From: Planctomycetia bacterium
Lineage (GTDB): Bacteria > Planctomycetota > Planctomycetia > Gemmatales > Gemmataceae
DNA: 35,344 bases
Assembly (NCBI GenBank): GCA_005799265.1
Contig: SYHD01000123.1
Span: forward strand, 1 to 35,344
Direction of reading: 5' to 3'
The notes beneath the pieces were generated by a model. It was given only the letters and a program-made list of their open reading frames with translations. It was not told the origin of the DNA and ran no database searches. Positions 23,321-31,761 of this stretch are shown one piece after another. Position numbers and translations under genes: made by a program. How positions within the stretch are numbered: the stretch's first letter is position 1; each line of letters begins with the position of its first letter.

Positions 23321-23686
23321 CTATTCCTCGTCGCGCTGCACGTTCAGCGGCGAGAACGCCGGCACGCACACCGCGACGTATTCAGCTCCTTCTTCGCCGG
23401 GCGTGCTGTATTGCACCCACTCGCCCGGATGAGCGATGACCGCTTGCCCTGCCTGGATGTCGAGATGGCCGCCGCGATAAGTGACGCGCAGCGTGCCCTT
23501 GAGCACGAGCGTGTATTCCTCGAACTGCGGCGTCTGCCCCGGTTCGGTCCACCCAGCGGGGCTGCGCATGTGGGCGATCGAGATTCCCTCCATGCGCGCG
23601 TTGACCAGGCCGACGTATTCGTCAATGATTTTGGGTTTGTTTCCCGGCGCCTCGATGCGCGTGGGAGAGCCGATAAGTGTGGGCAT
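23321..23686 (-). CDS. Cupin-fold protein
   Basis: The 121-residue single-domain cupin shows the two conserved motifs: EEYTLVLKGTLRVTYRGGHLDIQAGQAV (motif 1 region) and HPGEWVQYSTPGEEGAEYVAVCVPAF (motif 2 region). GGGGAGG upstream fixes the ATG. Metal ligands are incomplete: motif 1 lacks the usual HxH, so it may bind a small ligand without metal or use other residues. It follows the DUF4058 gene by 29 nt on the same strand, so the two are probably one operon. Function cannot be read further. Confidence 0.78.
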   Translation of the reverse strand: MPTLIGSPTRIEAPGNKPKIIDEYVGLVNARMEGISIAHMRSPAGWTEPGQTPQFEEYTLVLKGTLRVTYRGGHLDIQAGQAVIAHPGEWVQYSTPGEEGAEYVAVCVPAFSPLNVQRDEE

Positions 23687-23715
23687 CGAGTTGCCTCCCC
23701 TTAAGCCGCTAGCCG

Positions 23716-24402
23716 CTATTTGCGTAGCTTCTCTTCCTTCAGGCGCTCGTTCAACCAACGGCGGTTCTCGTCGGTCAGCCGCGTGGCCGGGTCGTGCGTG
23801 TAATCTTGCAGCTTGACGAATTCGCCCTGATCGTAGGCGCGCGCGACCGCCGCTTGTAGATCGAGCACCGTATCGCGATCGTCGGACGCCAGCGGCACGC
23901 GGAAACGCGGCAGCCGCTTGGGCAACGTCGCGGAGTAGATCTCATAGCGATCCGGATGCGTCCAGCGCGTGACGACCACGGCGTAATCCCAGGTCGGGGC
24001 CGTGTCCTTGGCGCCATCGATCAGCGTCGTGCCTTGCAGCACCAGGTCGATCTCGACGATGTGGGCGTTCAGCTTCTTGACCTCCGCCCGGCGATCGAGA
24101 TAGACATCGCGCCCTTTGGTGGTGATCTTGTTGGCCGGGCTGACCACTTCGATGAGCGTGATGAGTCGGCCGTCGGAGCGTTGGCGCACTTCGACAAACG
24201 CTTCTTTGTGCTCCTGGCGAATGATCGACGTGAAGAGGGCCTCTTCGCTGGCGTATTCACGCTCACCGACGCGTGCGCGGTAGCGATCCATCAGGCCCGG
24301 CAAGAGCATCTGATAGAGCGCGAGTGCGAGCAGCCGCTGAAACGTGGGCCAGCGTTTTTCGTCTTCAAGATACGGATCCATACCAGGAAACGGACTCGAC
24401 AT
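23716..24402 (-). CDS. DUF4058 family protein
   Basis: The 228-residue protein begins MSSPFPGMDPYLEDEKRWPTF, the hallmark start of DUF4058, with an excellent GGAGGAGGAGG ribosome site. Internal blocks such as VEVRQRSDGRLITLIEVVSPANK, RRAEVKKLNAHIVEIDLV and WDYAVVVTRWTHPDRYEIY are shared by the family, which is widespread in planctomycetes and cyanobacteria. The glutamate and lysine in IEVVSPANK recall restriction-nuclease-like active sites, but no function is established. The longer frame upstream to 24609 is not family-like. It leads an operon with the cupin. Confidence 0.83.
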   Translation of the reverse strand: MSSPFPGMDPYLEDEKRWPTFQRLLALALYQMLLPGLMDRYRARVGEREYASEEALFTSIIRQEHKEAFVEVRQRSDGRLITLIEVVSPANKITTKGRDVYLDRRAEVKKLNAHIVEIDLVLQGTTLIDGAKDTAPTWDYAVVVTRWTHPDRYEIYSATLPKRLPRFRVPLASDDRDTVLDLQAAVARAYDQGEFVKLQDYTHDPATRLTDENRRWLNERLKEEKLRK

Positions 24403-24474
24403 CGCTGGTCCTCCTCCTCCTGATTTGTTCCCTGCTGCATAAGCCGACGCGGGCGCTCGCCGATTTATCCCTCG

Positions 24475-24504
24475 GTTATATCGTTTTAACCACCGCGTCT
24501 TCAA
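24475..24504 (-). promoter_or_regulatory. Candidate promoter for DUF4058-cupin
   Basis: On the minus strand TTGAAG (24504-24499), an 18-nt spacer and TATAAC (24480-24475) lie about 75 nt before the DUF4058 start. The hexamers match four and five positions. Confidence 0.35.
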
Positions 24505-24580
24505 GAGCATGCCCACCGGAATTGTGCAACGCGGCGTTACAGCTTCTCCCATGGCCGTTATTGTTTTCGTGAAGACGCGG
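24493..24580. repeat. 11-bp foldback flanking the divergent gap
   Basis: CCGCGTCTTCA (24493-24503) and TGAAGACGCGG (24570-24580) are perfect reverse complements 66 nt apart, between the divergent DUF4058 and speA promoters. They could be paired sites of one regulator or a chance foldback. Confidence 0.4.
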
Positions 24581-24588
24581 AAAAAATC

Positions 24589-24615
24589 TTGACGCTGGCG
24601 TTCACCCACTATACT
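24589..24615 (+). promoter_or_regulatory. Candidate speA promoter
   Basis: TTGACG (24589-24594) and TATACT (24610-24615) are both close to consensus, but the spacer is only 15 nt. The implied start near 24622 gives a leader of about 175 nt that contains the palindromes at 24692-24743. Confidence 0.45.
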
Positions 24616-24691
24616 GATGATTATTCGCCACCGTTGAATCGCACCGCCAGCTGATCATCGCCATTGTATCGGCGAAATCGAATCGTGGCGT

Positions 24692-24743
24692 ACGATTCCA
24701 ATCGTGTGAAGAAGCGGTCTGAATGACACGATTTGGAATCGTG
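24692..24743. repeat. Paired palindromes in the speA leader
   Basis: ACGATTCCAATCGTGT (24692-24707) and CACGATTTGGAATCGTG (24727-24743) are near reverse complements (one extra base) and each is itself a palindrome (ACGATT/AATCGT, CACGATT/AATCGTG). They lie in the transcribed leader of speA. The layout mirrors the REP-like element before purQ but the sequence differs. Confidence 0.6.
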
Positions 24744-24797
24744 TGCCCCGAATACAGACGCTCGATTTCTCGCTCGCATTCACGAGGCGCATCTCTG

Positions 24798-26705
24798 ATG
24801 GAAATGATCGACCAGTGGAAACTCCAGGACGCCCAGGACACCTACGAAATCAAGCACTGGGGCAAGGGCTATTTCGGCATCAACGAAAAAGGCCATGTCA
24901 CCGTCCATCCCAGCAAACGCGCCGACCAGGCGATTGACCTCAAGCTCCTCATCGATCAATTGCAGGACCGCGGCATTCAACTGCCGATCTTGCTGCGCTT
25001 CACCGACATTCTGCGGCATCGCGTCGGCGAAATTGCGGAGGCCTTTCAAAACGCCACCTCCGAATACAACTACACCGGTAAATACGTCTGCGTCTATCCG
25101 ATCAAGGTCAATCAGCAACGGCACGTCGTCGAGGAGATCCTCGATTTCGGCCGGCCGTTCGGCTTCGGGCTCGAAGCGGGCTCCAAGCCGGAGTTGCTCG
25201 CGGTGCTGGCCTGCACCAACGGCGGCGAGACGCCGATCATCTGCAATGGCTTCAAGGACGACGAATTCATCAAGATGACGATGCTGGCGCGCAAGATGGG
25301 CAAGCACATCATCCCGGTCGTCGAAAAATTCAGCGAGTTGGAGCTGATTGTCCGCTACGCCGAGGATCTGGGCGTAAGGCCCGCCATCGGCATCCGCATC
25401 AAGCTCGGCGCGCGCGGGGCAGGGCGCTGGCGCAACAGCGCGGGCTACCGCTCGAAGTTCGGCCTGAGCTTGACCGAGGCCCTCGAAGCGTTCGAGTATC
25501 TGAAGCAGCGCGACATGGAGGATTGCCTGCAGCTCGTGCACTTCCATCTCGGCAGTCAGATTACCAACATCCGCTCGATCAAGACCGCGCTGACCGAAGC
25601 GTCGCGCGTTTTCTGCGAGTTGCACCGTGTCGGCGCGGGCGTGCAGTACATCGACGTCGGCGGCGGGCTCGGCATTGATTACGACGGCTCGCAAACCGAC
25701 TTCGAATCGTCCGTCAACTATACGCTGCAGGAGTACGCCAACGACGTCGTCTTCCGCATCAAGAGCGTATGCGACGAGTGCGGTGTGCCGTATCCGACGA
25801 TCATCTCGGAGTCGGGCCGTGCCGTCGTCGCGTATCACAGCATGCTCGTGTTCGACGTGCTGGGCGTTTCCAACTTCGACCGCTACACCGCGCCGGCGGA
25901 GTTGCCTGCCGATCCGCCGCAGCAGCTCTCGGACCTATTCGGCATTCATCGCGATCTATCGAAGAAGAACATGCTCGAAGGCTACCACGATGCCGTGCAA
26001 GCGATGGATGATTCGCTGAACATGTTCAACCTCGGCGCCATCACGATCGAGCAGCGCGCCCTTATCGAGCGGCTCTTCTGGGCCGTGTGCAGCAAGATCC
26101 AGCGCATGATGCAGGAACTCGACTATGCGCCGGAAGAATTGCAGGGGCTGTCGTCGATGTTGTCGGACACGTACTTCTGCAACTTCAGTGTGTTTCAATC
26201 GATGCCGGACAGCTGGGCGATCAAGCAACTTTTCCCGATCATGCCGATCCATCGCCTGAACGAGCCGCCGACGCGCCGCGCGGTTTTAGGCGACATCACC
26301 TGCGACTCGGACGGCAAGGTCGACAAGTTCGTCGACCTGCGCGACGTGCGTTCGACGCTGGAACTGCACCCCTTCACCGGCCAGCCGTATTACCTGGGCG
26401 CGTTCCTGCTTGGCGCATACCAGGAGATCCTCGGCGATTTGCACAATTTATTCGGCGACACCAACGCGGTGCACGTGCGTCTCGATGAAGCCGGCGAGAT
26501 CGTGCTCGACGGCGTCGTGAAAGGCGACACCGTGCGCGAGGTGCTCGCGTATGTGCAATACAACGCGGAGGAGTTGCTCAACCAACTGCGCAAAGACGTC
26601 GAGCGCGCCGTGCGCGCAAACCTCATCACCGTCCAGGAATCGCGGCAACTCTTGCACTTTTACGAATCAGGGTTGGGCGGATACACCTATTTGGAAGAAC
26701 CGTAA
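24798..26705 (+). CDS. speA: Biosynthetic arginine decarboxylase SpeA
   Basis: SpeA converts arginine to agmatine with PLP, the first step of the arginine route to putrescine and spermidine. The 635-residue protein has the typical length of bacterial SpeA. The PLP lysine is Lys103 in YPIKVNQQRHV. The barrel blocks GFGLEAGSKPELL, RIKLGARGAGRW, LVHFHLGSQITNIRSI, YIDVGGGLGIDYDGS and ISESGRAVVAYHS follow. The C-terminal half has CNFSVFQSMPDSWAIKQLFPIMPIHRL, with the active-site cysteine region, and the SpeA-type tail. The ATG at 24798 follows GAGG by 10 nt; the open frame upstream crosses the leader palindromes. No speB or other polyamine gene is nearby. Confidence 0.95.
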   Translation: MEMIDQWKLQDAQDTYEIKHWGKGYFGINEKGHVTVHPSKRADQAIDLKLLIDQLQDRGIQLPILLRFTDILRHRVGEIAEAFQNATSEYNYTGKYVCVYPIKVNQQRHVVEEILDFGRPFGFGLEAGSKPELLAVLACTNGGETPIICNGFKDDEFIKMTMLARKMGKHIIPVVEKFSELELIVRYAEDLGVRPAIGIRIKLGARGAGRWRNSAGYRSKFGLSLTEALEAFEYLKQRDMEDCLQLVHFHLGSQITNIRSIKTALTEASRVFCELHRVGAGVQYIDVGGGLGIDYDGSQTDFESSVNYTLQEYANDVVFRIKSVCDECGVPYPTIISESGRAVVAYHSMLVFDVLGVSNFDRYTAPAELPADPPQQLSDLFGIHRDLSKKNMLEGYHDAVQAMDDSLNMFNLGAITIEQRALIERLFWAVCSKIQRMMQELDYAPEELQGLSSMLSDTYFCNFSVFQSMPDSWAIKQLFPIMPIHRLNEPPTRRAVLGDITCDSDGKVDKFVDLRDVRSTLELHPFTGQPYYLGAFLLGAYQEILGDLHNLFGDTNAVHVRLDEAGEIVLDGVVKGDTVREVLAYVQYNAEELLNQLRKDVERAVRANLITVQESRQLLHFYESGLGGYTYLEEP

Positions 26706-26722
26706 TGGGGTGCGAGGTCAAC

Positions 26723-26752
26723 TTGACATACGTCAACCTCGGACGGTAAGAT
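26723..26752 (+). promoter_or_regulatory. Promoter with dyad for the MqsRA-like pair
   Basis: A perfect TTGACA (26723-26728), an 18-nt spacer and TAAGAT (26747-26752) lie 18 nt before the start codon. GAGGTCAAC and GTCAACCTC (about 26714-26740) form an imperfect dyad over the -35 region, a plausible site for the HTH antitoxin. Confidence 0.55.
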
Positions 26753-26770
26753 GAACGAAGGCTTTCCTCC

Positions 26771-27121
26771 ATGGGCAACGCAGACGAACTAGCCCTTGTG
26801 GGAAAAGCGCTCAAGAGCGGTCTCGGCGGTTGCGTCGAGTGGGATCCCATCGAAGCCGACAGGGTTCGCGGCGAGATTCATAACTTCGATCTTTCTCCGG
26901 AAGGAATTAAAGCGGACGTGATCGAATACGTCCGAAACGGAGGCCGAGTTTACCAGGTCAAGGAATCCAGGCAGAATCGTGCGCATCGGGAATTTTACTA
27001 TAAGGTGATCCTACCGATGCCCGATCTCTTCAAGAAAGGGTTATTCGTGGAGCTGGAACTGGTGGACGCGGACGCAGATCTCCCAGAAGTTATCTTGGTG
27101 AATGCACATGAACAGAAATAA
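26771..27121 (+). CDS. MqsR-like putative toxin
   Basis: The 116-residue protein is the first gene of a pair whose second member has an MqsA-type zinc finger plus HTH. Its own pattern fits an MqsR/RelE-type fold: an N-terminal helix (ELALVGKALKSG), a central DLSPEGIKADVIEYVRNGG helix, then RVYQVKES, REFYYKVILPM, GLFVELELVDAD and EVILVNAHEQK strands. The ATG has GAAGG 9 nt upstream. It overlaps the antitoxin start by about 20 nt. MqsR cleaves mRNA at GC-rich sites; that activity is not shown here, and identity to E. coli MqsR looks low by eye. Confidence 0.55.
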   Translation: MGNADELALVGKALKSGLGGCVEWDPIEADRVRGEIHNFDLSPEGIKADVIEYVRNGGRVYQVKESRQNRAHREFYYKVILPMPDLFKKGLFVELELVDADADLPEVILVNAHEQK

Positions 27122-27593
27122 CGCTGGCAAAAAGCCGTTTCCATGGACCTGCAGCAGGTGCAGGGAAAAGGCTCTCTTCCCGGCCATCATCGATCACGCT
27201 GTCGATGTTGGCCATGACGGGCGCATGTACCATGTGAAAGTCGAGGGGCTGAAAACGCCCAAGTGCAAGAAATGCGGGCTCGTTTCCCCTGACAGCGAAG
27301 CGAATGAGCAGATCACCCGCGCCTTCCTTCGACTGGCAAAACTTCTGACGCCGACGCAGATCCGAATCAATCGGGAGGCGCTCGACCTTACTCAGGAACA
27401 ACTCGCCTCTGCACTCGGGATCGCCGAAGCCACCGTGTCGCGCTGGGAGAACGGGGTCCAGATTCAGCAACGCTCCCTGGACAATTTGCTGCGGCTTTTC
27501 TTCGGTGTCCCGAAAGCTCGGAGCCTCTTGATCAAGGGGAAGTTGAACACGATCGTCCTTGTGGCGAAGACTCCAGCGATGGCCTTAACATAG
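27102..27593 (+). CDS. MqsA-like antitoxin with zinc finger and HTH
   Basis: The 163-residue protein has a YgiT-type zinc ribbon at about 16-60 (two CxxC pairs, WTCSRCRE and PKCKKCGLV) and a C-terminal XRE-type helix-turn-helix at about 95-140 (LTQEQLASALGIAEATVSRWENG). This is the layout of MqsA antitoxins, which bind the toxin through the zinc domain and operator DNA through the HTH. The start may be 27102 or 27108; both lie within the toxin gene. It is 30 residues longer than E. coli MqsA. A regulator not paired with a toxin is the alternative. Confidence 0.72.
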   Translation: MHMNRNNAGKKPFPWTCSRCREKALFPAIIDHAVDVGHDGRMYHVKVEGLKTPKCKKCGLVSPDSEANEQITRAFLRLAKLLTPTQIRINREALDLTQEQLASALGIAEATVSRWENGVQIQQRSLDNLLRLFFGVPKARSLLIKGKLNTIVLVAKTPAMALT

Positions 27594-27887
27594 GGCCGAA
27601 TCAGCAAATCGCATGGAACTATGCCTAACAAATTCTTGTCCGGGCTGTGGATGGATCCTCCTTTGCGGGGCCATCTTCGATGCGGTGTCGCAACAGGGGA
27701 GTTATGGGCCTATCTTAGCCTTACGCGCGTCCGGAATCCGCCAAGGCGGGTTACGTCGGCATGAGCAGTTTGTGGGCGCCTGAAACCACGCGCGATCTCT
27801 ACCGATGTCCGCGGTGTCGTTGCGATCCTCTAGTTGACGTCGCGGCTACGGACGACAAAGGCGAATGTCTGACCCCAGAATCATGAA
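27594..27887 (+). other. Gap with possible remnant of a small zinc-ribbon gene
   Basis: A 56-codon frame at 27613-27783 begins MELCLTNSCPGCGWILL, and a 41-codon frame at 27761-27886 contains DLYRCPRCRCDPLVDVAA. Joined by one frameshift near 27775 they would give a protein of about 95 residues with two cysteine clusters. No ribosome site or family match supports either piece. No other gene is visible in this gap. Confidence 0.25.
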
Positions 27888-28793
27888 ATGAACCTATCCG
27901 TCACCCTCAACCGCCTGCGTCTGCAAAATCCGATCCTCGTCGCGTCCGGCACGTTCGGCTACGCGCGCGAAATGGCGGGGGCGGTCGATTTCGCCAAGCT
28001 CGGCGGCATCAGTCCGAAGACCGTTACGCGGCTACCGCGCGCCGGCAATGCGCCGCCGCGTACCGTCGAGACGGCGTCCGGGATGCTCAACGCTATCGGG
28101 CTGGACAACGACGGGATCGATCACTTCATCGCGCATCATTTGCCGTACCTGCGCACGCTGCCCACGGCGATCATCGCCAACATCGCTGGCAAGACGGCGG
28201 ACGAGTTCGTCGAGATGGCGGCGAAGATCGGCGGCGAGCCCGGCCTCGCGGGCTTGGAGCTGAACCTGTCATGCCCGAATGTCTCCGGCGGCCTTGATTT
28301 CGCGACCGACCCCAACGTGACACGCAAGATCGTCGCCGACGTGCGCGCGGTGTGCCCATTGCCGCTCATCGCGAAGTTGACGCCGAACGTGACCAACGTC
28401 GTGCCGATCGCCCAGGCCGCGGCGGATGGCGGCGCGGATGCGGTGTCGCTCATCAATACCATCGTCGGCATGGCGATCGATTGGCGTAAACGCAAACCGA
28501 TTCTCGGCAACGTCACCGGCGGGTTGTCCGGCCCCGCGATCAAACCATGGGCGTTGCGGCTCGTCTGGAACGTCGCGCGCAACGTGCGCGTGCCCGTCAT
28601 CGGCATCGGCGGCATCACGACCATCGATGATGTGATGGAGTTTCTCGTCGCGGGGGCGTCGGCGGTTCAGATCGGCACCGCGAACTTCTTCGACCCGACG
28701 GTGTCCACACGGCTCGTCGAGCAACTGACGGCGACTTGTGTCGAATTCGGAATCAAGTCTGTGCCCGAGATTGTCGGTACGCTGTCTCGTTAG
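27888..28793 (+). CDS. pyrD: Dihydroorotate dehydrogenase, class 1B catalytic subunit
   Basis: The 301-residue flavoprotein oxidises dihydroorotate to orotate in pyrimidine synthesis. NLSCPNV gives the catalytic Cys129, the mark of class 1 soluble enzymes; membrane class 2 enzymes have serine. Other blocks are [27 protein letters not shown]-like [37 protein letters not shown] and [18 protein letters not shown] (FMN phosphate). Class 1B uses NAD through a PyrK subunit, but no pyrK is in the window. The ribosome site is poor, so the start rests on homology. A 9-bp inverted repeat spans its stop codon. Confidence 0.93.
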   Translation: MNLSVTLNRLRLQNPILVASGTFGYAREMAGAVDFAKLGGISPKTVTRLPRAGNAPPRTVETASGMLNAIGLDNDGIDHFIAHHLPYLRTLPTAIIANIAGKTADEFVEMAAKIGGEPGLAGLELNLSCPNVSGGLDFATDPNVTRKIVADVRAVCPLPLIAKLTPNVTNVVPIAQAAADGGADAVSLINTIVGMAIDWRKRKPILGNVTGGLSGPAIKPWALRLVWNVARNVRVPVIGIGGITTIDDVMEFLVAGASAVQIGTANFFDPTVSTRLVEQLTATCVEFGIKSVPEIVGTLSR

Positions 28794-28829
28794 CCGGACG
28801 CGCAAGCAACGGATGCACGGCCGGCTAAC
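28789..28829. terminator. Possible bidirectional terminator between convergent genes
   Basis: GTTAGCCGG (28789-28797) and CCGGCTAAC (28821-28829) are perfect reverse complements, spanning the pyrD stop and ending 8 nt before the converging FHA gene's stop. The loop is 23 nt and there is no T-run, so termination is uncertain. Confidence 0.4.
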
Positions 28830-28836
28830 ACCTGAT

Positions 28837-31020
28837 CTACGCCGCACGCTCCAGTGCGGGCATCGCTTCCTCGGCAATCGGGGCCGGGTCGTACACATTC
28901 AGCCGCACCAGTCGGGCACGCAAATCCGCTTCACGCTTATCGACGATGTTCTGCCGATCGGCGAGATCGGCCTCGATGTGCGTGAGCCGGTCGAGTTGCC
29001 GAGCGACCTCGCTACGTGTAGTTTCCAGGCGTGCAAGCTCCGCAAGAACCGCTTTGCGCTCGCTCTTGGCCGAGCGAATCATGGCGGCGTTGACGGTAAG
29101 CCAGCGCCGCCGCAGACGTTCCACGCGCCGCTGCGAGACGGGGTCCTCGGCCTGACCGAGCGTCTCCTGCCGATATTGCTCCAGGGCGAGAGCCTTCTCG
29201 GTGAGGACGCGCTTCTGCTCTTCGAGTTCCTGCACTTTCGCGTACTGGTCCGCGCGCTGGCTGGCAGCGTCCCTTTGCTGCTGTTCGAGCTGGGCGCGAT
29301 TGGCTTGCAGATTCTTGATTTCCTGCTGCCGGCGCTGCTTCCAACGTTGACGCAGTTGTTCGAGGGCGGTGAGTTGCTCTTGAACCAGCCCTTCCTTTTC
29401 GCGCACGGCCAGCAGATGTTGGCCGTGCTCGTCGGCGCTGGCCTTGTCGCGGGCCCGCATCTGGGCGCGCCAGACCTGAATCTCCTGACGCATGACCTCG
29501 ATTTCCTCGAAGCGTTCACGCAGCTTGTCTTCGGCGGCCGACGCTTCCTGATCGCGCTCGGCCAATGTTTCCTCGCGTTCGAGCAGTCGCTGGGCGAGGG
29601 CTTCGAGTTCGCTGGCGGCTTGATCACGCTGGGCGTGCCAGTGCTGATGGACCTGGGCGAGACGGTTGTATTGTTCAAGGAGCTGCACACGTTGATCGGC
29701 CAGCTCGACACGGATGCGTTCCATTCCCTCGGCGCGCTCATCACGCGGTGGCTGCGGAGCAGGTGTTTCCCCGACGGCCTCGGTTTCAGGCACGCTCGGC
29801 GTTTCCGGTTCGTCCTTGCGCGACACGGTGACTTGTCCGCGGTGCTCGCGCATCATCCGGTCGAGCCGGGCGATCTCATCCTCATGTTTCTGAACACGCG
29901 CGCGTTGATGGATGATCCGGCGATCCAGCCCTTGCAGTTCGCTCTCCAGAATGCGCTGCTGTCTGCGCCAGGCGTCCTTGTCCGCGATGAGGAGCTGGCG
30001 CGCCTGCTGCATCTGCAACTCCGCGAGTTCGACGGCGCGCGCCTTGGCCTTGAGGGCAAGTCGTTCCTTGACGCGGCGGCGGCGCCAGATCTGCCTGGCG
30101 TTTTCCAGTGTTTCGCGTCCCGTTTCCAGATCTTGGTGGCGCTGATCTCGTTCGCCGCGAAAGCGCGTGATTTCCTCGCGCAGCGTCTTGGCCCGGACTT
30201 CCAGCTCGCGCCGGGCCGCGGCGATTGCTTCCATCAGGGCTTGCTGCCGCTCCGCCTCGGCAAGATACTTTTCTTTTTCCGCGCCCCATTGCTTGTGCCA
30301 GCGCTGGCGCAGACGCTGATAGACGGCCTCGATGCGTTTCCGCTCCTCGGCCACTGTTTCCTTCGCCTTGTCAAGCTCTTGACGCGTCTGCACCAGGCCC
30401 TGATCGACCTGGAGGACGTGCCTCTCGTGCTCGGACTTCTGTTTGCGCAGCGATTCCCGTTCGGTCTTGGTGTAATCGCTCCAGAGCTGAATCTGCCGCT
30501 GTTTCTCGGCCAGATGGGCGGCGAGCTGTTCTTCCTGCTGGTGCAAATTTTGCTGGCCCTCGCGCAGGCGAGCTTCTTCTTCGTCGAGCGCGATCTGCTG
30601 GGCGGCGACTGCGGCCGTCTGAATCCGCAGCGATTCGCGCACATGGTCGAGGGGCGGCGTTTCCGGTCGTTCAGGGGGACGGGCCAGTGGCGCGGCTGTG
30701 AGCTTGAACTCGAACGGGCCGATCTTGATCTGGTCACCGTCTTTGAGCAGCGCTTGCTCCACCTGCTTGCCGTTGACGTAGGTGCCATTGACGCTATTCA
30801 GATCGCGCAGCTCAATGCCGGCGGGGCCGCACAACACCACGCAGTGGATCGGATCAACGCCTTGGACATTGAGGCGAATGTCGCTCGGCGTGTCGCGTCC
30901 GAGAAAGGTGGCGGGCATGCGGAGCGCGCGGCGCGTACCTGCTTGCCGGCCATTTTGCAGGACGAGTTCGCCAGGTCCCGCCGGGGCAGTCTCGCTCTGG
31001 TGCAATGTCGCAGTATCCAT
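28837..31020 (-). CDS. FHA-domain protein with very long coiled coil
   Basis: The 727-residue soluble protein has a canonical FHA domain at about 25-115 (FLGRDTPSDIRL, IHCVVL, LNSVNGTYVNGKQV, LKDGDQIKIG), including the GR and NG positions that bind phosphothreonine. From about 125 to 700 it is nearly all coiled coil, interrupted by a proline-rich linker near 415-440 (ETPSVPETEAVGETPAPQPPRDE). It has no membrane helix or signal. It probably recruits phosphorylated partners to a filament or scaffold; planctomycetes encode many Ser/Thr kinases. GAGG about 9 nt upstream supports the start. An 800-codon frame runs antisense through the gene but is a shadow of its GC-rich codons. Confidence 0.8.
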   Translation of the reverse strand: MDTATLHQSETAPAGPGELVLQNGRQAGTRRALRMPATFLGRDTPSDIRLNVQGVDPIHCVVLCGPAGIELRDLNSVNGTYVNGKQVEQALLKDGDQIKIGPFEFKLTAAPLARPPERPETPPLDHVRESLRIQTAAVAAQQIALDEEEARLREGQQNLHQQEEQLAAHLAEKQRQIQLWSDYTKTERESLRKQKSEHERHVLQVDQGLVQTRQELDKAKETVAEERKRIEAVYQRLRQRWHKQWGAEKEKYLAEAERQQALMEAIAAARRELEVRAKTLREEITRFRGERDQRHQDLETGRETLENARQIWRRRRVKERLALKAKARAVELAELQMQQARQLLIADKDAWRRQQRILESELQGLDRRIIHQRARVQKHEDEIARLDRMMREHRGQVTVSRKDEPETPSVPETEAVGETPAPQPPRDERAEGMERIRVELADQRVQLLEQYNRLAQVHQHWHAQRDQAASELEALAQRLLEREETLAERDQEASAAEDKLRERFEEIEVMRQEIQVWRAQMRARDKASADEHGQHLLAVREKEGLVQEQLTALEQLRQRWKQRRQQEIKNLQANRAQLEQQQRDAASQRADQYAKVQELEEQKRVLTEKALALEQYRQETLGQAEDPVSQRRVERLRRRWLTVNAAMIRSAKSERKAVLAELARLETTRSEVARQLDRLTHIEADLADRQNIVDKREADLRARLVRLNVYDPAPIAEEAMPALERAA

Positions 31021-31200
31021 TCACACACCCTCGCTTGCCGAGCCCTATCGACGCACACTCGTTTATCGGCGCGACGGCGCAGTTCAGTTGACGCGGAGAA
31101 TACGATTGGTAAATTTGGCAAAATCGGCGGAATCGATTGATCCGTACAGGCAAGTTGGGAAGGAATGGGAAGGCACACTAGCCCGCAGCGAAATGGCGTC

Positions 31201-31695
31201 TCAATTCTTCGCGAGCGCCATCTCAAGGAAGCGAACGAGCATCTCTTCCGACGGAATGCCCGCGTCGAAATCCTTGAATGCCTCGCCGCGCTTGAAGAGT
31301 ATCACGCGCGGAATGCTACCGACATCGAATTTCTCGGTTAGTTTTGTGTTCCTGGGAGTGCCTCTTGGCCCGAGATCGACGGCGCCGACTTTGACTTTGC
31401 CTTTGAATTGCTCGGCGAGCTTGTGAATCGTCGGCGCAAGTTTCTGGCAAGGTGGACACCAGAGTGCCGTGAAATCAACCAGCACCGGCACGCCGCTGTC
31501 GACGACTTCCTTCTGCCAGTTCTCGTCGGTGAGTTCGATTACATGGGCGCTCGCCGCAGGTCCTTTGGGATTGGACCGCGCGAAAAACGAGTCCCATGCC
31601 ATGAAGAGAAGAAGCCCGCCGCCCAGAAGGCCGCCGATCAGGAGAATCCAGATCGGCGAACCGGCGGGAGCCTGCGAGGGTTGCGGCTGACTCAT
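31201..31695 (-). CDS. Membrane-anchored thioredoxin-like protein
   Basis: The 164-residue protein has one N-terminal membrane helix at about 14-34 (SPIWILLIGGLLGGGLLLFMAW) and a thioredoxin fold at about 50-160 with the active site WCPPC (79-83) and the cis-proline in SIPRVILF. The domain should face the periplasm and act as a disulfide reductase or in cytochrome maturation. I take the ATG at 31695; a GTG at 31728 would add 11 basic residues without a better ribosome site. It lies 66 nt after trxA on the same strand, so the two are probably one transcript. Confidence 0.85.
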   Translation of the reverse strand: MSQPQPSQAPAGSPIWILLIGGLLGGGLLLFMAWDSFFARSNPKGPAASAHVIELTDENWQKEVVDSGVPVLVDFTALWCPPCQKLAPTIHKLAEQFKGKVKVGAVDLGPRGTPRNTKLTEKFDVGSIPRVILFKRGEAFKDFDAGIPSEEMLVRFLEMALAKN

Positions 31696-31761
31696 GAGTT
31701 TGGCCGTTCCATGCCGCCGACGGCTCACCCAATGCAGCGAGCCGTTGGCGTCGAGATCCGA

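Noticed and set aside
28738-31140. 800-codon plus-strand frame
   Set aside because: Longer than the real gene, but the minus strand encodes a canonical FHA domain and coiled coil, while this frame has leucine/phenylalanine-rich composition from antisense Glu and Gln codons.
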